This document shows, one piece after another, positions 1-5,772 of a stretch of 5,772 nucleotides of DNA; positions within the stretch are counted from its first letter, which is position 1; every line of letters starts with the position of its first letter. The DNA is from Chitinophagales bacterium (GTDB taxonomy: Bacteria > Bacteroidota > Bacteroidia > Chitinophagales > UBA10324). Both the position numbers and the translations under genes were made by a program. The stretch spans positions 1 to 5,772 of the forward strand of contig JACCZZ010000220.1 of the NCBI GenBank assembly GCA_013695715.1. Reading direction: 5' to 3'. The notes beneath the pieces were generated by a model. It had not been told where the DNA came from. It saw only the letters and a program-made list of their open reading frames with translations, and did no database searches.

Positions 1-128
1 GGCATACCGATGCCCGCAAGGCAAAGAACCAGCAAGAACGTTTTAATTCGTTGAGCGAGAAAATTACTCAACACTATCGATCCCTCATTTTTTCTTGAGG
101 ATTTACTGAAGCTGTAAGCATTTTTCAT
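1..128 (-). CDS. N-terminal fragment of a putative exported or membrane-anchored protein (runs off the left edge)
   Basis: Reading the minus strand from ATG at 128-126, the frame is open for 42 codons to the window edge, so only the N-terminus is visible. The first 30 residues are polar and basic (K2, K9, R12, K13, R27, K29). A hydrophobic run FLLVLCLAGIG follows at residues 31-41, which looks like the core of a signal peptide or a membrane anchor. The basic residues just before it (QRIK, 26-29) fit the positive-inside pattern of exported proteins. A 30-residue n-region is long for a signal peptide, so the true start may be the in-frame GTG at 74-72 (V19), which would give a more usual signal peptide. 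There is no lipobox around C36, so a lipoprotein is unlikely. The gene would be transcribed divergently from the secreted-protein gene at 349. The family cannot be identified from this fragment. The hydrophobic segment supports a real gene, but the short length leaves open a chance frame. Confidence 0.5.
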   Translation of the reverse strand, partial: MKNAYSFSKSSRKNEGSIVLSNFLAQRIKTFLLVLCLAGIGM

Positions 129-348
129 AGTTGTTTTGTTTTAGTGAAGGGTGAATTTAGTACTATCATGCTGCAAATGGAAGTTGTTATCAAAATAAAA
201 TAAAGAAACTTCTTCCTACAATCAAATGTAGTTATTTTTTATTTCTTTTAAAATGAGCTTGTTAATTTAAGATTTCCATAAGGACAAATTCTCTATTGCT
301 ATATGATTTTGGTGATAAGGGATGTTATATCTTTAATGCAGTGAATAA
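129..348. other. A/T-rich divergent intergenic region
   Basis: This 220-base non-coding gap lies between the leftward partial frame and the rightward secreted-protein gene, so promoters for both should lie here. On the minus strand, TACATTTG at 230-223 matches the Bacteroidota -7 consensus TAnnTTTG. It would place a transcription start roughly 85-90 bases before the minus-strand ATG, but I find no clear TTG/TTTG -33 element at the usual distance, so the match may be chance. On the plus strand I find no exact TAnnTTTG before 349; TATGATTTTG at 303-312 is similar but wrongly spaced. No RNA gene, riboswitch, inverted repeat or direct repeat of note was seen. Confidence 0.5.
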
Positions 349-2259
349 ATGTTTCATACCATGCGGTTGAGCAAAGCCAGCATTCAATCAGGTTGTCTAT
401 TATTTTTTTATTTCCTGAATGTTTTACAGTCTTTTAGTCAATCACCAGGAGGTGTTGCTGCGAATCTGAGGCTGTGGCTAAGAGCTGATATGGGAACCAG
501 TTGTACTGCAGACGGGTGTGCTGTTACTACATGGACTGACCAGGCGGGGTTTACCAACGCCACTCAGTCTTCCACATCCCCTAAACCTTCATTCCAAAAT
601 AATATTACAAATAATTTGAATTATAACCCAGAAATTTCATTCGATGGTATAAACGATTACTTCACCGTGTCAGACTTTTCTTCTGGCTTTACAAATTCTG
701 GCCACATTTTTTTGGTAACCCATAATCCTAGTGCCGATTCTCTTCGGGAGATACTTGACTATAAGGCAGACGCCGGATCAAACTTTCCCTTTAATGATGG
801 ACTTTATTACCTCGATTTCATTACCGTTGCAGGCAGTGCCCCACCAGCAGATTTTATAGCCTCAGATCCTTTCATTTTTAATTCTATGGTGAGCAGCAGC
901 CCCAAGACAGCAAGTCATTTTTTCAATGGCACTTCTGCTTTTACATCGGTTGATAATGGAAGTTCCTCGCCAAAAATTGATATGCGTATTGGTGATGGTG
1001 ATTATTCAAGCATATTTACAGGAATAACGTCGCTGCCCTTTAAAGGCCGGGTAGCGGAGGTAGTTGCGTACAATACCAATTTAACTTTAAACAACAGGCA
1101 AAAAGTAGAAACGTATCTAGCAATTAAATATGGCATTACATTATCGCATGATTATATCAATACATCGGGGATTGTAACATATGCTGTGGCCACCTATAAT
1201 AAAAATATTATTGGAATAGCAAGAGAAGATGGTGAGGACTTATTACAAAAACAATCTCATACCCTGGATGATACTTCAAGGATCTATATGAATGCCCTGG
1301 CCTCCGATAACCTTGTAAATGCAACCCCACCTTCAGAATTTGGAGCGGATGAGGCTTCACTTATTACGGGGCATGACAATGGAAAGATGTGCTCTACCCC
1401 TGCCGCACTTTCAGAGAAGCCACCAACGGTTTATTCAAGACTTGAGAGAGAATGGAAAGTATCAAATTATAGTTTCACAGGTTTGTTTAACATGGATTTC
1501 AAACTAAATGCTTGTGCTTCCCCATCTGCTGTAACAGCCAGTGATCTAAGGTTGCTGGTAGATGCAGATGGAAACTTCTCAAATGCAACTGTGTACTCCC
1601 AAGCCAATGGTTTAACCTTCAACTACTCTGGTGGTATTATTTCCGTTCTTGGTATTAGCACGTTACATATTCCGGTTAATACTGTCAAATACATTACTAT
1701 AGCTTCTGCCTTTGCAACCACTGTTTTACCAATAGAGCTCATTGATTTTACTGCCTCACCAGAGAATAAATCAATTAAAATATCCTGGTCAACACAAAGT
1801 GAATACGAAAATGATTATTTCATCGTGCAACGCTCTAAAGATGGAAGTTTATGGGAGAATGTATCTTATGAAGATGGTGCTGGAAACAGCAATTTAATTC
1901 ATCACTACGAAGCCTGGGATGATCATCCTTTTTCAGGTATCTCATATTACCGTCTTCAGCAGGTAGATTATAATAAATCATTAAGTTTCTCCGAGGTTGT
2001 TGACGTCACTTTTTTCACTTCTGACAATATTATTTGTTATCCGAATCCTACAGTAGATTATCTTATAGCAGATTTAGGTCACTCAGATAATAAGGTTCAA
2101 GTATACGTTATTAACAGCTTAGGCCAGGCATGTGATATTTCATTCAATATAGAAAACAACCAGCTTAAATTATCTACTGAAAAATTAGAAAAAGGAATTT
2201 ATCAGATTAATATAATAACTGACGGGCAGTATTACAAAACCTCGTTTATAAAGCAATAG
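349..2259 (+). CDS. Secreted protein with LamG-like region and T9SS type A C-terminal sorting domain
   Basis: This 636-residue protein is predicted to cross the inner membrane by Sec and the outer membrane by the type IX secretion system, ending up on the cell surface or released. Residues 1-30 form a signal peptide (basic start, hydrophobic core about 16-27). Cleavage is likely after S30, leaving Q31 at the mature N-terminus, as is common in Bacteroidota. Residues 34-47 (GGVAANLRLWLRAD) open a concanavalin A/LamG-like region with the usual TTWTDQAG segment (60-67) and an ISFDGINDYF strand (96-105). GRVAEVVAYN through QKVETYLAIKYGITL (233-265), then NKNIIGIAREDG (284-295), are hallmarks of a widespread Bacteroidota domain of unknown function that I believe is DUF8202. 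VLPIELIDFTA (459-469) begins a fibronectin-III-like domain to about 555. Residues 562-636 are the sorting domain: YPNPTVD near 564, LEKGIYQI (613-620) and a terminal KTSFIKQ. An in-frame TAA at 346-348 abuts the ATG, so 349 is the earliest start; ATG at 361 is equally plausible. No catalytic motif is visible. A role in adhesion or glycan binding is inference only. Confidence 0.9.
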   Translation: MFHTMRLSKASIQSGCLLFFYFLNVLQSFSQSPGGVAANLRLWLRADMGTSCTADGCAVTTWTDQAGFTNATQSSTSPKPSFQNNITNNLNYNPEISFDGINDYFTVSDFSSGFTNSGHIFLVTHNPSADSLREILDYKADAGSNFPFNDGLYYLDFITVAGSAPPADFIASDPFIFNSMVSSSPKTASHFFNGTSAFTSVDNGSSSPKIDMRIGDGDYSSIFTGITSLPFKGRVAEVVAYNTNLTLNNRQKVETYLAIKYGITLSHDYINTSGIVTYAVATYNKNIIGIAREDGEDLLQKQSHTLDDTSRIYMNALASDNLVNATPPSEFGADEASLITGHDNGKMCSTPAALSEKPPTVYSRLEREWKVSNYSFTGLFNMDFKLNACASPSAVTASDLRLLVDADGNFSNATVYSQANGLTFNYSGGIISVLGISTLHIPVNTVKYITIASAFATTVLPIELIDFTASPENKSIKISWSTQSEYENDYFIVQRSKDGSLWENVSYEDGAGNSNLIHHYEAWDDHPFSGISYYRLQQVDYNKSLSFSEVVDVTFFTSDNIICYPNPTVDYLIADLGHSDNKVQVYVINSLGQACDISFNIENNQLKLSTEKLEKGIYQINIITDGQYYKTSFIKQ

Positions 2260-2404
2260 CATTAGGGAAGTCCGATGAATTATCTCAGCCGATCTTTTTA
2301 AAGTCTTCTGTTGACTTAGTTCCAAGTTATCAACGTATCCACATTCCGCTATTTTGAAAGTTTGTGGTTCGTTAAATTTGTTTTTTTTAAAACATCCGAA
2401 TACA
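2260..2404. other. Intergenic spacer between the secreted-protein gene and smc
   Basis: This 145-base gap holds the smc promoter-like box and leader. The smc frame is closed upstream by TGA at 2312-2314, which bounds how far its start could extend. An imperfect hairpin (GTTGA 2310-2314 with TCAAC 2330-2334, inner CTT/AAG) has a bulge and no following T-run, so I do not call it a terminator. No convincing terminator for the upstream gene was found, and some read-through into smc cannot be excluded. Confidence 0.5.
2373..2380 (+). promoter_or_regulatory. Candidate Bacteroidota-type -7 promoter element for smc
   Basis: TAAATTTG matches the -7 consensus TAnnTTTG recognised by the primary sigma factor of Bacteroidota. 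A TTTTG at 2352-2356 could serve as the -33 element, but the gap between TTG and the box is 16 bases, a little shorter than the usual 19 or so. Transcription would start near 2385, giving an A/T-rich leader of about 20 bases before the GTG at 2405. That would exclude the in-frame TTG codons at 2354 and 2378 as starts. This rests on motif match and position only; such boxes also occur by chance in A/T-rich DNA. Confidence 0.35.
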
Positions 2405-5400
2405 GTGCGACTTGTAAGCCTCGAGATAAAAGGATTCAAAAGCTTTGCTGAGAAAACGGTAATCAATTTCAACGACAGTGTTACAGGTGTCGTGGGCCCT
2501 AACGGCTGCGGAAAATCGAATGTTGTAGACGCAATACGTTGGGTGCTGGGCGAACAAAAAACCTCCATGCTTCGGTCTGAGAAGATGGAGAACATAATAT
2601 TTAATGGTACAAAAAACCGCAAACCGTCATCCCTTGCCGAAGTATCGCTGACTTTTGAGAATAATAAAAACCTGCTGCCAACAGAATTCCATACAGTTAC
2701 CATCAGCCGCCATTATTATAGAAATGGTGACAGCGAATACAAATTAAATGGCATCACCTGCCGTCTGAAAGACATCACATCTCTCTTCCTGGATACAGGC
2801 ATCAGCAGTGACTCATATGCAATTATAGAGCTGGGCATGGTAGATGAAATTCTTAATGATAAGGAACATTCCAGACGAAAACTGTTCGAACAGGCAGCAG
2901 GAATATCTAAATATAAAGCACGAAAAAAAGAAACCTTAAATAAGCTCGAGGCAACACAAGGTGATCTTAACCGTGTGGATGATCTGTTGTTTGAAATTGA
3001 AACCAATCTTAAAGCCCTTGAAGGCCAGGCACGAAAAACCGAACGTTATTATAAGCTGAAAGAGGAATATACGCAGCTTAGCGTTGAGCTCGCTTTGTTT
3101 ACTCTTATCGATTTCAAAAAATCATTTGCTGCACTGCAATTGCAGCAACAACAAGAGGGAGACAAAAAGCTGAAATTAGAGACGGATCTGGTGATGCTTG
3201 AAGCAGCCCTCTCACAGGAAAGAGCTGACAATATTGATAAGGAAAAACAGATGCTTGCTGTTCAGCGCGAACTCAATGACTTTGTCACTTCTATACGACA
3301 AAAAGAAAGTGATAAAAATTTATTAATCGAAAATTTAAAGTTCGAGAAAAATAAAAAGGAAGCCCTTACTTCTCAAAATATAAAAGCTGCAGCAGATCTG
3401 GAACAGATAGGTAAGAGCATTGATGGATTTTATGAGCAAAAAATTCGACAAAACGAGCTATCAAATTCTGCTTCACAAATTCTTGACATTGCACAGCATG
3501 AGCTTGGTAACAACCGCGCTGATTTCTCTAACATAAAACTCAGGTTGGAACAACAGAACACTATACGGCGTGAACTTGAAAGGGAATTCGCGGAAACTGA
3601 AAAGACGATAGCAATTAATGTGGTGCAGAGGCAAAACCTTTTTTATGAAACTGAGCGGAGCACGTCAGAGTATAATGCAAGAAAGGAAGAACATGAACTC
3701 CTCAAAGAACAGCTAAAGGCTACCGAATCTGAAGAACATCTGAAAAAAATTGCCGTGCTGGAGCTCACTCAATCAGGTGATGCTTTGCAGGAGCAGATCA
3801 ATACTCTAGAAGAAGAATTAGAGCTATGCCGTGAGCAATTGCGGTCTGTTCAGCGGCAGCTCGATGCAAGGCAGAATGAATATAGCCTTACAAAAAGCTT
3901 TATTGATAATATGGAGGGCTTTCCTGATTCAATTAAATTTTTGAAGCAGCATCCCCAATGGGCAACACATGCGCCTTTGCTTTCCGACATCATCTCCTGC
4001 CCTATTGAATTTCGAGTTGCCATTGAAAACTATCTTGATCAATATCTCAATTTTTATCTGGTATCTGATGTAATAGATGCAATGAATGCGGTGAACTTAC
4101 TAAGCAGCGCCGATAAGGGTAGGGCTAATTTTTTTATTCTAAATAACTTTGAAGATACAAGAGCACAAAATCTAACAGCGCCACCAAATGCAATAAGGGC
4201 GATGGAAGTTGTAGAGGTCGATTCCAAATACCATAAACTTGTTTCACACCTGCTCTCTGAAACATTTATTGTTCCCGAAGACAACATTGATCTTTCAGAT
4301 TTTGACAAGAGGGCATCGGTGATATCTAAGAATGGAAAATTTGTACGAACCTCGCTCAGCTTGTCAGGTGGTCAGGTAGGTTCTTTTTCCGGAAAGCGAT
4401 TGGGCCGTATAAAAAATCTTAAAGCAGTTGAAAAAGAAATTCAAAAGTTAAAAGATCAATCAGAACACCTGCAAAAAAATGTTCAGGCTCTGCAGGGTGA
4501 TCTGCTTAGTCTTCGAAGCTCATCAAAGGATGCTGAGCTTGATGATGCACGTGAAGAGCACAATGCAATAAAAAATAAATTGGCATCACTTCAATCGAAG
4601 ATTGAAAGTTTAGAAACTTCCTTCCATAATCATGAAGTTCATATTGAAAATGTTCATGTCAAGATGGGCGAGCTCGAAAGAGATCACCTTCACTTTATAG
4701 ACGAGCTAAATATTCAGACAGATAAAAAACACGGCATTCAGCAATTGCTCGACGAACTGTTAGCTGCATACAGCGACAGCGAGCAGAAGCTCAATGAATC
4801 AGCAAGATTGTTCAATGATAAAAACATACAATACGTTCAGCATCAGAACACCGTTGCTGCCATTGACCGCGAGTTAGAGTATCGGGATCAGCAACTTGCC
4901 ACTATTAGTCAGTTAATACAAACAAATCAGTCAGAGCTGGATCATACAGATTTAGTGATAAACAGTTTAGAGAAAAAACGGCAGATTGCAGAAGAGACCA
5001 TCATTCATGATTATTCTCAAAAAGAACAAATTGAAAAGAGGGTCTCAGACATCGAGCAGGTTTACTATGAAAGCCGCGGTAAAATTAATGAGATAGACGA
5101 GCGACTGCGTACGATTTCAAAGAATAAGGAACAGGTAGAAATGTTGCTTAACCAAATTCGTGAAAAGACTACCGAACTAAAGATTCAGCTCAATTCACTT
5201 AAAGACCGTTTAGCTATTGAGTTTAAGATTGATATCGAAGATCTGATGGATCGTGAACCTGACAACCAATTGAATGTTGAGGAGCTGCGCCTAAAATCTG
5301 AGAAGCTCAAGAACAGGATTGAAACCTATGGAGAAATAAATCCGATGGCCATGGAAGCTTATAATGAGATGAAAGAGCGCCATGATTTTATCGTAGCTCA

Positions 5401-5772
5401 AAAAGCTGATCTGATGAGCGCAAAATCATCATTGCTGCAAACCATTGAAGAAATTGAAACTACCGCGAAAGAACAATTCATAACTGCCTTTAATACGATA
5501 AAGGAAAATTTTGTGAAGGTATTTAAGAGTCTTTTTACCATTGACGATGAATGCGATCTTGTACTTGAAGAACCTGAAAACATGCTGGAATCAAAGATTC
5601 AGATCATGGCACGTCCGAAAGGCAAACGGCCCCAGGTAATTGATCAGTTATCTGGTGGAGAAAAAACACTTACTGCAATTTCACTGCTTTTCGCATTGTA
5701 TTTATATAAGCCTGCGCCATTCTGTATTCTTGATGAAGTTGATGCTCCACTCGATGACGCTAATATTGATAA
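2405..5772 (+). CDS. smc: Chromosome segregation ATPase SMC (3' end beyond window)
   Basis: SMC is the ATPase core of bacterial condensin. It dimerises through its hinge, binds kleisin ScpA with ScpB, and organises and helps separate newly replicated chromosomes in the cytoplasm. The frame is unbroken for 1122 codons; family members are about 1170-1190 residues, so roughly 50-60 are missing. Landmarks in order: N-lobe start RLVSLEIKGFKSFAEKTVI; Walker A GPNGCGKSN (31-39); Q-loop Q51 in LGEQ; arginine finger R57, at the same number as in Bacillus subtilis SMC; first coiled-coil arm about 165-500; hinge about 501-668, with DKGRANFF (570-577) and the glycine-rich SLSGGQVGSFSGKRLGR (652-668); return coiled coil to about 970; GEINPMA (976-982); ABC signature LSGGEK (1082-1087); Walker B with D-loop ILDEVDAPLDDAN (1108-1120), catalytic E1111. 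All ATPase residues visible are intact. GTG at 2405 is chosen because translation from it matches the family N-terminus (MRL.SLEIKGFKSFA). In-frame TTG at 2378 would add a nine-residue non-conserved extension. No Shine-Dalgarno is seen, as is usual in this phylum. Neighbours show no functional link. Confidence 0.97.
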   Translation, partial: MRLVSLEIKGFKSFAEKTVINFNDSVTGVVGPNGCGKSNVVDAIRWVLGEQKTSMLRSEKMENIIFNGTKNRKPSSLAEVSLTFENNKNLLPTEFHTVTISRHYYRNGDSEYKLNGITCRLKDITSLFLDTGISSDSYAIIELGMVDEILNDKEHSRRKLFEQAAGISKYKARKKETLNKLEATQGDLNRVDDLLFEIETNLKALEGQARKTERYYKLKEEYTQLSVELALFTLIDFKKSFAALQLQQQQEGDKKLKLETDLVMLEAALSQERADNIDKEKQMLAVQRELNDFVTSIRQKESDKNLLIENLKFEKNKKEALTSQNIKAAADLEQIGKSIDGFYEQKIRQNELSNSASQILDIAQHELGNNRADFSNIKLRLEQQNTIRRELEREFAETEKTIAINVVQRQNLFYETERSTSEYNARKEEHELLKEQLKATESEEHLKKIAVLELTQSGDALQEQINTLEEELELCREQLRSVQRQLDARQNEYSLTKSFIDNMEGFPDSIKFLKQHPQWATHAPLLSDIISCPIEFRVAIENYLDQYLNFYLVSDVIDAMNAVNLLSSADKGRANFFILNNFEDTRAQNLTAPPNAIRAMEVVEVDSKYHKLVSHLLSETFIVPEDNIDLSDFDKRASVISKNGKFVRTSLSLSGGQVGSFSGKRLGRIKNLKAVEKEIQKLKDQSEHLQKNVQALQGDLLSLRSSSKDAELDDAREEHNAIKNKLASLQSKIESLETSFHNHEVHIENVHVKMGELERDHLHFIDELNIQTDKKHGIQQLLDELLAAYSDSEQKLNESARLFNDKNIQYVQHQNTVAAIDRELEYRDQQLATISQLIQTNQSELDHTDLVINSLEKKRQIAEETIIHDYSQKEQIEKRVSDIEQVYYESRGKINEIDERLRTISKNKEQVEMLLNQIREKTTELKIQLNSLKDRLAIEFKIDIEDLMDREPDNQLNVEELRLKSEKLKNRIETYGEINPMAMEAYNEMKERHDFIVAQKADLMSAKSSLLQTIEEIETTAKEQFITAFNTIKENFVKVFKSLFTIDDECDLVLEEPENMLESKIQIMARPKGKRPQVIDQLSGGEKTLTAISLLFALYLYKPAPFCILDEVDAPLDDANID

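Noticed and set aside
1319..1507. A 62-codon plus-strand open frame
   Set aside because: It lies entirely within the secreted-protein gene in another frame, with no signal or domain.
2310..2334. Imperfect inverted repeat considered as a terminator
   Set aside because: The stem is about 5 plus 3 pairs with a three-base bulge, A/T-rich, and is not followed by a T-run.
2495..2521. Cysteine in the SMC Walker A motif (GPNGCGKSN) as an unusual feature
   Set aside because: Cysteine at this variable position is, to my knowledge, common in SMC proteins, so it is not notable.
2185..2703. A 172-codon minus-strand open frame spanning the end of the secreted-protein gene, the gap and the start of smc
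   Set aside because: It lies antisense to the sorting domain of one gene and to the highly conserved Walker A region of smc, and its translation resembles no family I recognise. Both plus-strand genes are well supported, so this is a shadow frame.
2716..3231. Two minus-strand open frames (2716-3006 and 3049-3231)
   Set aside because: Both are antisense to the smc head and first coiled-coil arm. Their serine- and leucine-rich translations are what antisense reading of coiled-coil codons produces.
4054..4308. An 84-codon minus-strand open frame inside smc
   Set aside because: It is antisense to the SMC hinge, which is clearly coding on the plus strand; no independent support.
5398..5583. A 61-codon minus-strand open frame inside smc
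   Set aside because: It is antisense to the start of the SMC C-terminal head lobe; low-complexity serine-rich translation with no recognisable domain.
2405..5772. Possible frameshift or pseudogene in smc, since no ATG-to-stop frame covers it
   Set aside because: Codon-by-codon reading from GTG 2405 to the window end finds no internal stop or frame change, and all ATPase motifs up to Walker B are intact. It is simply GTG-initiated and cut by the window edge.

Overview
The window looks like a chromosomal segment from a member of the Bacteroidota, probably an environmental, Chitinophagales- or Sphingobacteriales-like lineage; the finer placement is inference. Three things point that way. The first full gene ends in a type IX secretion (T9SS) type A sorting domain, a system essentially confined to this phylum. 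The gene starts lack purine-rich Shine-Dalgarno sequences and have A/T-rich leaders. A TAnnTTTG box, the -7 element of Bacteroidota promoters, sits just before the second gene. The DNA is moderately A+T-rich throughout.

Layout. At the left edge (1-128, minus strand) is what appears to be the first 42 codons of a gene reading out of the window, with a hydrophobic export-type segment. A 220-base A/T-rich gap (129-348) separates it from a divergently transcribed plus-strand gene at 349-2259. That gene encodes a 636-residue secreted protein: signal peptide, LamG/concanavalin-like N-terminal region, a Bacteroidota-specific middle domain, a fibronectin-type-III-like domain and a C-terminal T9SS sorting domain. 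After a 145-base gap, a long plus-strand reading frame opens with GTG at 2405 and stays open to the right edge (2405-5772). It encodes the chromosome-segregation ATPase SMC, nearly complete, with only about the last 50-60 residues cut off by the window end. It appears in no ATG-to-stop listing because its start is GTG and its stop lies outside the window.

The genes show no obvious shared function. SMC is a cytoplasmic housekeeping condensin subunit, whereas the upstream gene makes an exported surface or secreted protein. A promoter-like box in the gap fits independent transcription of smc. I see no mobile element, CRISPR array, RNA gene or defence cassette, and no convincing evidence of an undescribed system. 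The window reads as ordinary Bacteroidota chromosome.
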